From Candidatus Avisuccinivibrio pullicola (lineage in GTDB: Bacteria; Pseudomonadota; Gammaproteobacteria; Enterobacterales; Succinivibrionaceae), in assembly GCA_018713485.1 (NCBI GenBank), contig DVOQ01000057.1, positions 1-43,282 of the forward strand: DNA of 43,282 bases, given 5' to 3'. This document shows, piece after piece, positions 7,303 through 17,175 of the stretch. Each line of letters opens with the position of its first letter. Position 1 is the stretch's first letter. The notes beneath the pieces were generated by a model that saw only the letters and a program-made list of their open reading frames with translations, ran no database searches and was not told where the DNA came from. The position numbers were made by a program, and so were the translations under genes.

Positions 7303-9582
7303 TCAGATCATGAGCAGGGGATCAACGTCGATGGCAAAGCGAACTCCCGCGGGAATGCCGCCCTTTTTAACCGCGTTCACGGCCTTATCTAAAAGCGCCG
7401 CAAGAGAGGTTTCATTATCACCTGAGGCGAGAATATGGAAGTGAAAGCGGTTATGGCGCTTTTCCATCTTGTCTGACAGTACCGGCGAGAGCGTAACCCC
7501 CTGAGGCAGACTCTCCCGCGTGAGGCCCGTAAGGAGCGTGCTTAAAAAAGCGTGGGCCGCGTCGCGATCCTCGCTGTTGCTTTCCAGAAAGGCCTGCGCG
7601 CCGTAGGGAGGCAGCTTAAGCTGCTGCCTTAAGGGGAGCAGGGAAAGGACCAGAGGCAGATAGTCACTGCGCCTTTCAATTAGGTTATAGAGGAGCTCGT
7701 GATCGGGGTGGTGACTTTGCACGATGACGTAGCCTTCCTTTAAGGCCCTTCCCGCGCGTCCGGCTACCTGGGTGATGAGCTGCGCGGTGTATTCAAGGGA
7801 ACGGAAATCGTCCGAGTACAGGCCGGAATCAATGTCGATGATCCCTACTAAAGTGACGTCGGGAAAGTCATGGCCCTTGGCGAGCATCTGCGTGCCCACC
7901 ACGATCTGGCTCTGTCCCCGGCGGATCTTCTCAAGGCGCGCTTCCAGTTCATCGCGGTTTTTCACCGTGTCCCGATCAATGCGTTCCACGCCCACGTCGG
8001 GATAGCGGTTTTTGAGAAATTCCTCCACCTGCTCGGTTCCAAAACCGGTTTCCACGAGTTCGGCGTGATGGCAGACGGGACAGATGTGCGGCAGGCTCTC
8101 GCGGTACTCACAGATGTGGCAGGAGAGCACGCGCTCCTCGTGATGCACGGTCAGAAGGTTATCGCAGTGCGGGCAGGAGAAGATGTTCCCGCAGCTGTGA
8201 CAGACTAAATGGCGCGAGTAGCCGCGGCGGTTTAAAAAGAGCAGTACCTGATTGCCCTTGACGGTTTCCTCGCCGATGGCGTTCTCGAGCGTGGTGCCGA
8301 TCCCGCAGAACATGCCCTGACTTAAGGGCTCGGTGGTGAGATCGATGAGCTTCAGGTGAGGCGGCGCGGCCCCGCCGGCCCGCTCTGTGAGATCAAGGCG
8401 TGTGTATTCCCCGCTCTCGGCTTTGACGATACTCTCAAGGGCGGGCGTGGCGGAGCCTAACACTAAGGGACAGTTACACAGCCTCGCGCGCTCGCGGGCG
8501 AGCACCCTCGCGTGATAGCGAAAACCGTCCCCCTGCTTGAAAGAGGAATCATGTTCCTCATCAATGACGATAAGCCCGAGCCCTGGCAGGGGCGTAAAGA
8601 GCGCGGAGCGGGTGCCGATTAGGATGGCGCTTTTGCCGTATCTGGCGTTGAGGTAGGTCTCAAAGCGCTCCCTGTCACTTAAGGCCGAGTGCAGGGAGGC
8701 CACCGGCACGTTAAAACGGCGGTGAAAGCGCTCAAAGGTCTGCGGCGTGAGGGCGATTTCGGGCACCAGCACTAAAGCCGCCTTACCCTTTTCAAGCACC
8801 TTTTCAATGATGCGCAGATAGACCTCGGTCTTACCCGAGCCCGTGATCCCGTATAAAAGGAAAGTCTCGTGTCCCCGGGCGCTTGCCACCCGCTCCACCG
8901 CGTAGGCCTGCCCCGGATTGAGCGCGGGGCCCTGCTCCTTAATCACGCTGCCCCCCTTAAGTCCCTCCTGCCACGTGGTGTAATCAATCTCCGATTTGAC
9001 CCTGCGGATGAGCTTTTTATCTAACAGCGCCGTGATGGCGTGCGGGGGAATGCCTCTGTCGCGGGCCTCGGTGACGGGAATGGCCAGAGTGCCCGCTGCC
9101 TCCTCGCTTAAGAGGGAGAGCAGCTTTAACTGCGCGGGACTTTTGATGCGGGTCTTGCCTGTAGCTTTTTGCAGTCTCGCGGGCGCATCCTCACAGAGCA
9201 TGAGCAGATCGACGCGGGCAAGCTCGCAGCTTTTACCCTCGCGCAGGGCTAAGGGCAGGGCGGTAAAGAAACACTGGCCTAAGGGATAGTGATAGTAGCG
9301 CGCGCCAAAGAGTACGCTCTCAAAGACGTCCTCGCCCATGAGCCCCGTCTCGTCGAGGAGCTTCGCTTCCTTTAAGGTGGCGCTTTGCTGCAGGGCGTGA
9401 TCCTTCAGGGAGACGATGACCGCGAGACTGCTTATGGATTTACCGAAGGGAACTAGGACCCGCGCCCCCTTAAGATAGGCGCACTCGGCGGCGCTTTTGC
9501 GGCCCTTGAGAATCAGGCGGTAGTCATAGGTGTCAAACAGCGGACGGTTGACTAAGGCTACATTCGCTATCAGAACACTCAC
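7303..9582 (-). CDS. priA: Primosomal protein N' (PriA), replication restart helicase
   Basis: A 759-residue superfamily 2 3'-5' helicase that reloads the replisome at stalled forks. Order seen: an N-terminal 3'-DNA-binding domain (1-105), a winged-helix region, Walker A GITGSGKT (245-252), Walker B DEEH (341-344), and the paired zinc-binding cluster with eight cysteines (461, 464, 470, 473, 488, 491, 501, 504). Then GTQMLAKGHDFPDVTLVGIIDID and QVAGRAGRALKEGYVIVQ. It starts at GTG 9582 with GGAGG four bases upstream. An ATG overlaps it one frame off and is followed at once by TGA. It is divergent from rpmE, a common gammaproteobacterial arrangement. Confidence 0.97.
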   Translation of the reverse strand: MSVLIANVALVNRPLFDTYDYRLILKGRKSAAECAYLKGARVLVPFGKSISSLAVIVSLKDHALQQSATLKEAKLLDETGLMGEDVFESVLFGARYYHYPLGQCFFTALPLALREGKSCELARVDLLMLCEDAPARLQKATGKTRIKSPAQLKLLSLLSEEAAGTLAIPVTEARDRGIPPHAITALLDKKLIRRVKSEIDYTTWQEGLKGGSVIKEQGPALNPGQAYAVERVASARGHETFLLYGITGSGKTEVYLRIIEKVLEKGKAALVLVPEIALTPQTFERFHRRFNVPVASLHSALSDRERFETYLNARYGKSAILIGTRSALFTPLPGLGLIVIDEEHDSSFKQGDGFRYHARVLARERARLCNCPLVLGSATPALESIVKAESGEYTRLDLTERAGGAAPPHLKLIDLTTEPLSQGMFCGIGTTLENAIGEETVKGNQVLLFLNRRGYSRHLVCHSCGNIFSCPHCDNLLTVHHEERVLSCHICEYRESLPHICPVCHHAELVETGFGTEQVEEFLKNRYPDVGVERIDRDTVKNRDELEARLEKIRRGQSQIVVGTQMLAKGHDFPDVTLVGIIDIDSGLYSDDFRSLEYTAQLITQVAGRAGRALKEGYVIVQSHHPDHELLYNLIERRSDYLPLVLSLLPLRQQLKLPPYGAQAFLESNSEDRDAAHAFLSTLLTGLTRESLPQGVTLSPVLSDKMEKRHNRFHFHILASGDNETSLAALLDKAVNAVKKGGIPAGVRFAIDVDPLLMI

Positions 9583-9685
9583 ATGACCTCCAAAAAACAG
9601 TGTCAGGTTTCATTGTAAAAAGATGCGGCCCCCTTTGACAAGGCGGGCGGGGAGCTGAAAAATGCGATAAAAGTGCGGCACAGGG

Positions 9686-9714
9686 TTGCAATCCCTTACG
9701 TACTTCTATAAAAT
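9686..9714 (+). promoter_or_regulatory. rpmE promoter
   Basis: TTGCAA (9686-9691), a 17-base spacer, then TAAAAT (9709-9714). Near-consensus sigma-70 elements with ideal spacing, about 80 bases before the rpmE start. Confidence 0.7.
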
Positions 9715-9737
9715 ACCGCAGCTTTTTTCCATTTTAG

Positions 9738-9781
9738 GTGTGTGGTGTTTTGGCGCACAGGCGGCCTTAATGGCGACACAC
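9738..9781 (+). promoter_or_regulatory. Possible L31-type leader hairpin of rpmE
   Basis: In the ~70-base 5' leader of rpmE, GTGTGT (9738-9743) can pair with ACACAC (9776-9781), closing a 32-base interior and ending just before the AGAGG ribosome site. Ribosomal-protein L31 leaders are described in gammaproteobacteria. I cannot test the match to that family, so this is a structural suggestion only. Confidence 0.35.
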
Positions 9782-9793
9782 AAAGAGGTTTTC

Positions 9794-10021
9794 ATGAAAG
9801 AGAATATCCATCCCAAGTATGAGCTGGTGAATGTGCGCTGCTCCTGCGGCAACACCTTCCAGATCCGTTCCACTGCAGGTCACGACATCGATATTGAAGT
9901 CTGCTCCAAGTGCCATCCCTTCTATACCGGCAAGCAGAAGATCGTGGATACCGGTGGCCGTGTCGAAGCCTTCAAGAAGCGCTTCGCCATGCTCGACAAG
10001 GCCCGTGCCAAGAAGGCCTAA
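9794..10021 (+). CDS. rpmE: 50S ribosomal protein L31 (zinc-binding type)
   Basis: A 75-residue L31, a large-subunit protein that helps bridge the subunits. [10 protein letters not shown] opens the protein; Cys16, Cys18, Cys37 and Cys40 form the zinc site of the C+ paralogue, and the [24 protein letters not shown] core is conserved. It is 5 residues longer than E. coli L31, with a basic KARAKKA tail. AGAGG lies five bases before ATG 9794. It is a single-gene unit with its own promoter and terminator, divergent from priA. Confidence 0.98.
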   Translation: MKENIHPKYELVNVRCSCGNTFQIRSTAGHDIDIEVCSKCHPFYTGKQKIVDTGGRVEAFKKRFAMLDKARAKKA

Positions 10022-10046
10022 GTTTAAGGTTTACGCCTTTAAAAAG

Positions 10047-10077
10047 AAAAAAGAGATCCCCGGGGGATCTCTTTTTT
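10047..10077. terminator. Bidirectional terminator between rpmE and dnaE
   Basis: A-run, GAGATCCCC, then GGGGATCTC and a T-run. The stem is perfect, with A's on one side and T's on the other, so it can stop both rpmE (plus) and dnaE (minus) transcripts. Confidence 0.9.
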
Positions 10078-10139
10078 TATGCCCGCACCCTCAGGGATAG
10101 GGAAAAGGGCGTGCGCCCCTTCGCCCTTTTGTCCTCGGA

Positions 10140-13100
10140 TCAGTAGCCCACGCGCACCGTATCGCGGCCGAACAGATCCCGAAGCCCGTCCATGAGATCG
10201 TCATTGGGATCGAGACGGAAGCGGTTGTTTTTAAAGTGCACGATGGTGTTGTCAAGCATGAGATTTAAGGCGCAGCCGCGTACCGGGGGCTCTTCGCTGT
10301 TCCCGGAGTAGGGCAGAGGCGTCTTTTCCATGTCGATAAGGTTGCGCTCCATCAGTCGGTTCATCTCACGGGCCGTCTCCTTAAGCGCCGAGCTGTCCAC
10401 CTTGACGGTGAGGGTGCGCGCGTCATGCCGGCGCAGTGTCTCCAGTGCCCGGAGACGCTGAATCCTGAAGCGCAGCATATTGTCTTCGGTGAGGAACACC
10501 GCACCACTCACCACAAGGATGAGCGGGGACTCCACCCACGTGCCGTCAGTATCTCCGTTTTTGGCGATGAGATCGCGGCGTTTCTTGCGCTCGGCAAGCA
10601 GGTTACCGTAGGCTTCGGCATTCTGCCCGTAGAACATGAGCTCAATCTGCGAGGTGCTGTCGTCAATGACCACGACGTAATAGCGCTTGCCGTCCTGCTT
10701 GGAGATGCGATCGGTGGAGGAGATGACCACGCCGGCAATCATGGCGTCCATGGGACGGGGGCCCGAGGGTCGGAGATGGGAAAGCGGCGTCAGTGCCAGA
10801 CGGTTTAGCTCGCCGCGGTAGGCATTGATGGGATGACCTGAGAGGTAGAGTCCCAGGACGCCCTTTTCCAGATAGAGCTGATATTTCTCGGGCCATTCGC
10901 GGGCACGGGAGAGCACGGGGCGGGTCACCGAGGTGTCGAGCACGGAGAAGAGATCGAGCTGTCCTGAGGCTGCGTCCGCTTCCTTTTGCGAGGCGTACTT
11001 GATGGCGTCGGGTACCGAGGCCATCATGCGGGCGCGCGAGGGGCAGAGACGGTCGAGGGCGCCGCTTAAAATCAGCGATTCGAGGGTGCGCTTATTGATA
11101 AAGTCCGCGCCTACCTTGGCTACGAAATCAAAGAAATCCTCAAAGCCGCCCTCTTTCTCCCGCACCTTGACCACGTGATTGACGAAGGCCTCGCCAATGC
11201 CCTTGACGGCGCCGATGCCGTAGACGATTTCCCCTTCACGGTTGACTGTGAAATCGAATTTGCCTACCGTGACATCCGGCGGATTGACCCTGATCCCGAG
11301 GCGGCGGCAGTCGGCGATATAGGTGACGAGCTTTTCGGTGCGCTGCCGGTCGGCGGTCATCATGGCCGCGAGGAACTCGGCCGGATAATGCGTCTTTAAA
11401 TACAGCGTCCACCAGGCGACCAGCGCGTAGGCCGCCGAGTGGGACTTGTTAAAGCCGTACTCGGCGAACTTCTCCACCTGATCGAAGATCTTCATCGCGA
11501 TGTCGGGATCTTTATGCTTCTCGATGGCGCCCTCGCGGAACACCGAGCGCTGCGAGGCCATTTCCGCGGGATTCTTCTTACCCATGGCGCGGCGCAGGAT
11601 ATCGGCCCCGCCGAGGGAATAGCCCGCCAGCACCTGAGCTATCTGCATGACCTGCTCCTGATAGACGATAACGCCGTACGTGGAGTCGAGGATGGGTTTT
11701 AAGTCGAGATCCTGGAAGTCGGGCGAGGGATAGGCCACGGCCTCGCGCCCGTGCTTTCTCTGCACGAAGTGATCGACCATGCCCGATTTGATGGGGCCGG
11801 GGCGATACAGGGCCACTAAGGCGATGAGATCGTCAAAGCGGTCGGGTTTCATCTGCGAGATGAGTTTGCGCATGCCCGTCGATTCGAGCTGAAACACCGC
11901 GGTGGTCTCGCCCTGCTGCAGCACTTTAAAGGAAGCGTCGTCCTCATAAGGCACGGCGTGAATATCTAAAGGCGGCTTGTGCTCGCGTTTTAAGCGCTCG
12001 TTAATCATGTCGAGGGCATCGGAGATGATGGTGAGTGTCGTGAGACCTAAAAAGTCGAATTTCACGAGGCCCGCGTGTTCCACGTCCTTTTTGTCAAACT
12101 GCGTGATGGAATTGCGGTCCGAGTCGAGCATTAAGGGCGAAAACTCGGCGGTGCGGGTGGGGGAAATCACCACGCCTGCGGCGTGTTTGCCTAGATTACG
12201 GATCACGCCCTCAAGGCGCATGGCCACGTGAATGAGCTCCACGCGCGCCTTGTCGTCATCCTGCAGCGCTTTCTGATAGAGATTTAAAAAGTCGGGGGCC
12301 GCGCTTTCGCAGGGCTTACCGTCCTTGCCGATGCCTAAGGCCATGTTAAAGGTAAGCCCCGGCTGCGTGGGCAGCATCTTGGCCACGTAATCCACCGCTC
12401 CATAGCCCATGCCCAGGGCGCGCCCCGCGTCCTTGATGGCAGCTTTCGGGGCCATGGTACCGAAAGTGGCGATCTGCGACACGGCGTTAAGCCCGTAGCG
12501 CTCGCGCACGTGATCGAGAGTCCGCTCGCGGTTTCTCTGACAGAAATCCACGTCAAAGTCCGGCATCGAGACACGCTCGGGATTTAGGAAACGCTCGAAG
12601 AGGAGATCAAAGCGCATGGGATCAAAGTCGGTGATCTTAAGCGCGTAGGCCACGAGCGATCCGCCGCCGGAGCCGCGTCCCGGCCCCACGGATACCCCGT
12701 GATCCTTGGACCACTGAATAAATTCCATCACGATGAGGAAGTAGCCCGGGAAGTCCATGGTGATGATGACATCGAGTTCCGTTTCCAGGCGCTTCACGTA
12801 CTCCGGCCGTTTTTCCTCGCGTACTTTAGGATCGGGATAGAGAAACTCAAGACGTTCCTCAAGCCCTTCATAGGCTTTCTGCCTTAAGCATTCAGCGGCC
12901 GTGAGATCGCCAGTCGGGTAGTGCGGCAGACGCGGGTGATCAAGTTCCATGTCGATATTGCAGCGTTCGGCAATCGCCACGGTATTCTGTAAGGCCTCGG
13001 GCAGATCGGCAAAGAGCTCCTGCATCTCGGCGGGACTTTTTAGATACTGCTCTTTGGAGTAACGGCGGGCCATTTCCTTATCCCCGCGCTTTACGCCGTG

Positions 13101-13808
13101 CTGAATGGCGACGCGTATGTCATGGATCTGATAGTCCGAGAAGCCGTCTTCGGGGGTATCAGCCTCTCCGTAGAGGAACACCGTGTCATTACTCGCCACG
13201 GGCGCGATACCGTATTTCATGCACAGATTTAAGGCCTGCGTCTCAAACTCGCTTTCAAAGCGCCGTCCCGTGCGCGTGATCTCGAGGCAGAAACGATCGC
13301 CAAAAACTTTCAGATACTCACCTGCGCGGGTCTTAAGCCCCTTTTCATCTCCATTTTGCATGAAGGCGGAAAGATCGCCGCGAAAACCGTTGAGGACGAT
13401 AAGCCCCTGCTGCAGCGCGAACAGTTCGTCTAAATACACCCACGGCGTGCTTTCACTTTCGTTGGCCTTGTCCTGTAAGCGCAGCCATCCTTTGGAGAGC
13501 ACATCATAGAGATTCTGCTTGCCCACGCGATCCATGGCAAGGAGGGTCAGGGTAAAGAAAGGGCCCCTTTCGCCCTGGGTTCTGTCGCGCACCGTGATAT
13601 CCGCGCCCATGAGCGGTTTAATCCCCGCTTTCTGACAGGCGGTGAAAAATTTAATGAAACCGCAGATATTAAACTGATCGGTAATGGCCAGGGCGGGGAT
13701 CCCTAATTTACCTGCGCGCCTGACGATCGCCTCGACGCTCTCAAGACCGTCAACGATGGAGTAATCGGAGTGAATGTGCAGGGGAATAAAGGGAGTGGCG
13801 TCGCTCAT
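10140..13808 (-). CDS. dnaE: DNA polymerase III alpha subunit
   Basis: A 1222-residue replicative C-family polymerase, a little longer than the E. coli subunit (1160). N-terminal PHP domain (PLHIHSDYSIVDG ... LAITDQFNICGFIKFF), palm with GPGRGSGGGSLVAYALKITDFDP and the catalytic PDFDVDF, fingers, and the helix-hairpin-helix region. A consensus beta-clamp-binding pentapeptide QLDLF is at about residue 950, followed by the OB fold (MIAGVVISSTDRISKQDGKRYYVVVIDD). GAGG lies six bases before ATG 13808. Transcribed alone, convergent with rpmE. Confidence 0.98.
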   Translation of the reverse strand: MSDATPFIPLHIHSDYSIVDGLESVEAIVRRAGKLGIPALAITDQFNICGFIKFFTACQKAGIKPLMGADITVRDRTQGERGPFFTLTLLAMDRVGKQNLYDVLSKGWLRLQDKANESESTPWVYLDELFALQQGLIVLNGFRGDLSAFMQNGDEKGLKTRAGEYLKVFGDRFCLEITRTGRRFESEFETQALNLCMKYGIAPVASNDTVFLYGEADTPEDGFSDYQIHDIRVAIQHGVKRGDKEMARRYSKEQYLKSPAEMQELFADLPEALQNTVAIAERCNIDMELDHPRLPHYPTGDLTAAECLRQKAYEGLEERLEFLYPDPKVREEKRPEYVKRLETELDVIITMDFPGYFLIVMEFIQWSKDHGVSVGPGRGSGGGSLVAYALKITDFDPMRFDLLFERFLNPERVSMPDFDVDFCQRNRERTLDHVRERYGLNAVSQIATFGTMAPKAAIKDAGRALGMGYGAVDYVAKMLPTQPGLTFNMALGIGKDGKPCESAAPDFLNLYQKALQDDDKARVELIHVAMRLEGVIRNLGKHAAGVVISPTRTAEFSPLMLDSDRNSITQFDKKDVEHAGLVKFDFLGLTTLTIISDALDMINERLKREHKPPLDIHAVPYEDDASFKVLQQGETTAVFQLESTGMRKLISQMKPDRFDDLIALVALYRPGPIKSGMVDHFVQRKHGREAVAYPSPDFQDLDLKPILDSTYGVIVYQEQVMQIAQVLAGYSLGGADILRRAMGKKNPAEMASQRSVFREGAIEKHKDPDIAMKIFDQVEKFAEYGFNKSHSAAYALVAWWTLYLKTHYPAEFLAAMMTADRQRTEKLVTYIADCRRLGIRVNPPDVTVGKFDFTVNREGEIVYGIGAVKGIGEAFVNHVVKVREKEGGFEDFFDFVAKVGADFINKRTLESLILSGALDRLCPSRARMMASVPDAIKYASQKEADAASGQLDLFSVLDTSVTRPVLSRAREWPEKYQLYLEKGVLGLYLSGHPINAYRGELNRLALTPLSHLRPSGPRPMDAMIAGVVISSTDRISKQDGKRYYVVVIDDSTSQIELMFYGQNAEAYGNLLAERKKRRDLIAKNGDTDGTWVESPLILVVSGAVFLTEDNMLRFRIQRLRALETLRRHDARTLTVKVDSSALKETAREMNRLMERNLIDMEKTPLPYSGNSEEPPVRGCALNLMLDNTIVHFKNNRFRLDPNDDLMDGLRDLFGRDTVRVGY

Positions 13809-14230
13809 AATGAACCTCGTGTAACTGCGCCCATTATAGCAGGGCTATCCGGCACCTCCGCCCCTGAGAGCGGGGAGTGCTGCCTTCAGCGCAGCGTCCT
13901 TTAAGGTAAGCGCCCTCTAAGGAAGGAAAGTTAGGTCTGAATACACCGTTTTGTGCTAGGTGTATGAGCCCTTCGGTGTGTATCCTGAGAAAAGCGGGAT
14001 GCTGATGGTCAGAGAGTAAACTCACCTCGCTTAGGAGTGCTGCGGGATCCGTTGCTCTTCATGCGGTCCGGATTACGTTATGAGCCTGAAGTCCCTCACG
14101 GGCTTTTGTGTCAGTACTCTCCTCCCTTCAGGGTTTGGGTTTGATTTTACTTAAAATTCTGGTAAGTGGACGCGCGCTTTGCTATGCTGGCGCCGCTGAT
14201 TTCTTTTTCCCCTGTTTTAGGTACATTTCG
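13809..14230. other. Intergenic region dnaE / DMT permease
   Basis: 422 bases between divergent genes. I see no convincing gene. It holds an inverted repeat ATACACC (13941-13947) / GGTGTAT (13959-13965) of unknown role and presumably both promoters; a TATGCT box in TTTGCTATGCT lies about 45 bases before the permease start. Nothing else is supportable. Confidence 0.4.
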
Positions 14231-15103
14231 ATGCTGATGGGTATTGGCGCGGCCTTACTGGGCACGCTCTTTCAGGCGCTCAATTTCTGTTTGATTAAGG
14301 AAGCGGAGTTAAGGCACGGACTTAAGGGACTGAGGCTTTTAATCGCCTCGCACCTCGTCATGGGCCTTATCTGTCTTGTACCCTTTGTGGTTTTTTCCCT
14401 CTGGGAGGGACTGAACGCTCAGTCCTTAAAGCTTATCGCTTTTCTGGATTTCTGCTACATCCTGAGTCAGTACTGTTTCTTTACTGCGGTGCGCAAGTCC
14501 GATCCCTCCACGGCTTCTCCCTATATGATCTTAAAGCTGCCCGTGGTGGCGCTGATTGCCGTCTTCTATCTGCAGCAGTCCCTGAACTGGATACAGCTGG
14601 CCGCCGTGATCGCCATCGTGGCGCTGTCGCTCAATTTCACGCGCGTTAAGGGCAAGGCAGGTCCTGCGGTCTTAGGTCTCGTCACCTTAACCTGTATCTG
14701 CCTCTCGCTCTGTGACGTCGCGGTACTGCGTCTTACGTCCCTGATGCCATTTGACTCGCCCTTAAAGCGCGCCCTTGCCGGCACCTGCTATTATTTCGTG
14801 TCCTTTCTGATTTTCCTGCTGCCCTTTGCCCTTGTCCTGAAGACGGGAAAACGTGAGCTATGGTTAAGCAGAAACGTGGCTCTGTCGTGGGTTACCGGTG
14901 TGGCCCTCTACATTACCTCGTTCTTCTTCGCCGGCCTTCTCGCGGCTAATATCATTATTTCCTTAAGGGCGCTTTTTGCCGTCCTTCTCGTACTGCTCTT
15001 TTTCAGGGAACATTTACAGGGCGGCAGACCTCTTACCGGCACCAAGCTCATTACCGCCACGCTGCTGTGCGCCTCCGTGACCGTCTATCACCTCGCCGCC
15101 TGA
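14231..15103 (+). CDS. DMT/EamA-type permease
   Basis: A 290-residue, very hydrophobic protein with about ten predicted membrane segments, in the layout of drug/metabolite-superfamily transporters (two five-helix halves). The first half contains SDPSTASPYMILKLPVVALIAVFYLQQSL, the typical end-of-helix-4 motif. The start is ATG 14231, with TAGG about nine bases upstream; an upstream in-frame start at 14108 is unlikely as it adds a non-conserved hydrophobic leader. The substrate cannot be inferred. It ends at a shared terminator facing pgi. Confidence 0.75.
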   Translation: MLMGIGAALLGTLFQALNFCLIKEAELRHGLKGLRLLIASHLVMGLICLVPFVVFSLWEGLNAQSLKLIAFLDFCYILSQYCFFTAVRKSDPSTASPYMILKLPVVALIAVFYLQQSLNWIQLAAVIAIVALSLNFTRVKGKAGPAVLGLVTLTCICLSLCDVAVLRLTSLMPFDSPLKRALAGTCYYFVSFLIFLLPFALVLKTGKRELWLSRNVALSWVTGVALYITSFFFAGLLAANIIISLRALFAVLLVLLFFREHLQGGRPLTGTKLITATLLCASVTVYHLAA

Positions 15104-15110
15104 TAACGCA

Positions 15111-15135
15111 AAAGCCCACCGCGGGGGTGGGCTTT
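15111..15135. terminator. Terminator between DMT permease and pgi
   Basis: AAAGCCCACC (15111-15120) pairs perfectly with GGTGGGCTTT (15126-15135) around a 5-base loop, in the 57-base gap between the convergent genes. The T-run is short on the plus strand and absent (AAAGC... side gives TTTT upstream) but usable on the minus strand. Confidence 0.75.
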
Positions 15136-15160
15136 CAGATCCTTAAATTATGCGTTCAGT

Positions 15161-16810
15161 CTAGCGCATGGCCTTAAAGGCGTTGATAAGGCCGTTGGTG
15201 GAGCTGTCGTGGCTCTCAACCTTAGCGTCACCGTCAAGTTCCTTTAAGATCTTCATGGCAAGCACCTTGCCTAATTCCACGCCCCACTGATCGAAGGTGT
15301 AGATGTCGAGGATGGCACCCTGCACAAAGATCTTGTGTTCGTAAAGGGCTACTAGCATGCCTAAGGTACGCGGCGTGATTTCCCTGACGAGGATGGAGTT
15401 GGTAGGACGGTTGCCCTCAAAGACCTTGAAGGGGATGACGTGCGCCATCTCGGCCTCGCTCTTGCCCTTGGCGGCGAACTCGGCGACCACTTCCTCACGG
15501 GTCTTGCCGAAGGCCAGGGCCTCAGTCTGGGCAAAGAAGTTGGAGAGGAGCTTGGCGTGGTGATCGCCCACGGGATTGTGGCTGATGGCCGGGGCGATGA
15601 AGTCGCAGGGGATCTTTTTGGTGCCCTGGTGGATTAACTGATAGAAAGCGTGCTGGCCGTTCGTGCCGGGCTCACCCCAGATGATGGGGCCAGTGGACCA
15701 GGAGACGGGGTTGCCGGAGCGATCCACGCTCTTGCCGTTCGACTCCATGTTGCCCTGCTGGAAGTAAGCGGGGAAGCGGTACATGTACTGATCGTAGGGC
15801 AGGATGGCCTCAGTCTCGAAACCGTAGAAATTGTTGTACCACAGGCCGATTAAGGCTAAGAGTACGGGGGCGTTCTTCTCGAAGGGAGCGGTGCGGAAGT
15901 GGCAGTCCATTTCGTAGCCGCCCTTTAAGAAGGCCTCATAATTGTCAAAGCCGCAGGCAAGAGCGATGGACAGACCGATGGCGCACCACGAGGAATAACG
16001 GCCGCCGACCCAGTCCCAGAACTCGAACATGTTCTCGGTGTCAATGCCGAACTCGCTCACGGCCTTGGCATTAGTGGAAATGGCCACGAAGTGCTTGGCC
16101 ACGTGGGCTACATCGCCTGCGGACTTTAAGAACCAGTCACGGGCGGTGTGGGCGTTGGTCATGGTCTCCAGGGTGGTGAAGGTCTTGGAGGCGATGAGGA
16201 ACATGGTGGTTTCGGGATCGCATTCCTTTAAGGTCTCGACGATATGCGTGCCGTCAATGTTGGAGACGAAGTGGGCCTTTAAGTGATTGTGATAAGGGGT
16301 TAATGCGGCGGTGATCATGCAGGGGCCTAAGTCGGAGCCGCCGATACCGATATTCACGATGTCGGTGATGGGCTTGCCGGTATAGCCTTTCCACTCACCG
16401 GAGATAACCTTGTCGCAGAAGACCTTCATCTTGTCAAGCACGCGTTTGACGTCAGGCATCACGTCCTTGCCGTCTACGTACACGGGATTGCCCGAGAAAT
16501 TACGTAAGGCGGTGTGCAGCACGGCTCTGTCCTCGGTGCGGTTAATCTTCTCGCCCGTGAACATGGCCTCAATATCTTCCTTGACGCAGCATTCCTTAGC
16601 TAAATCCTGCAGGAGGGAGAGAGTCTTTTCGTCAACGAGGTTCTTGGAATAGTCAATGAGGAGATCGTCGCTCACTTTCACCGAGTACTTGTCAAAACGC
16701 TGCGGATCAGCCGCGAAGAGCTCTTTTAAAGTACGGCCTTTGGTTTCCTCAAAATGCTGGGTAAGGGCCTTCCAGGCGGCGGTGGTGGTCGGGTTGATGT
16801 CCTTGAACAT
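15161..16810 (-). CDS. pgi: Glucose-6-phosphate isomerase
   Basis: A 549-residue protein, the same length as E. coli Pgi, interconverting glucose-6-phosphate and fructose-6-phosphate in glycolysis. Seen: [14 protein letters not shown], the family signature around [37 protein letters not shown] with the catalytic Glu and His region, and the C-terminal QWGVELGK with the catalytic Lys. AGGAG lies six bases before ATG 16810. It is a single-gene unit with a ~365-base upstream region. Confidence 0.98.
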   Translation of the reverse strand: MFKDINPTTTAAWKALTQHFEETKGRTLKELFAADPQRFDKYSVKVSDDLLIDYSKNLVDEKTLSLLQDLAKECCVKEDIEAMFTGEKINRTEDRAVLHTALRNFSGNPVYVDGKDVMPDVKRVLDKMKVFCDKVISGEWKGYTGKPITDIVNIGIGGSDLGPCMITAALTPYHNHLKAHFVSNIDGTHIVETLKECDPETTMFLIASKTFTTLETMTNAHTARDWFLKSAGDVAHVAKHFVAISTNAKAVSEFGIDTENMFEFWDWVGGRYSSWCAIGLSIALACGFDNYEAFLKGGYEMDCHFRTAPFEKNAPVLLALIGLWYNNFYGFETEAILPYDQYMYRFPAYFQQGNMESNGKSVDRSGNPVSWSTGPIIWGEPGTNGQHAFYQLIHQGTKKIPCDFIAPAISHNPVGDHHAKLLSNFFAQTEALAFGKTREEVVAEFAAKGKSEAEMAHVIPFKVFEGNRPTNSILVREITPRTLGMLVALYEHKIFVQGAILDIYTFDQWGVELGKVLAMKILKELDGDAKVESHDSSTNGLINAFKAMR

Positions 16811-17175
16811 GACTCACTCCTTTAGAGAATTAATCCAGTGAAAAAGAATTTAAGCTATTGCTCTGAGGCAGATAATAGCGCTTTTTGGTAGACCATGGTA
16901 GGCACGGCAGACGCGGATTATGATTTTTGTTAGGTCACTTTCATAAAAAAGACATGCAGTTGATAAATGTCTATCAGATAAGGGGATCTCTGGCTCTGCA
17001 GGGGGCTTAAAACGTGATCTTCATCAGATTAATGACCGTGACAGAGCTGACTTAAATGCACATGAACTCAGGGGGGGACTAAAAAGGGTCTCCCCCATGG
17101 TGCGGTCCGGCATTTCAGTTTAAGGATCGGAGATGCTAAGGATTGAGTCCTCTTAAGGAAAGGTGAGGGCGCGGT
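16811..17175. other. Intergenic region upstream of pgi
   Basis: 365 bases with no supportable gene. It must contain the pgi promoter (minus strand); a TATTAT box in AAGCGCTATTATCTG near 16875 is a candidate -10. Near 17071-17096 a GGGGGGGAC ... GTCTCCCCC hairpin without a T-run follows the downstream end of the second permease gene and may protect or end its message. Confidence 0.4.

Noticed and set aside
17015..17026. TGAT-CTTC-ATCA, an FNR-like site upstream of pgi
   Set aside because: Only eight fixed bases, outer T/A positions missing, ~200 bases from pgi and not near a recognisable promoter; expected by chance in a window this size.
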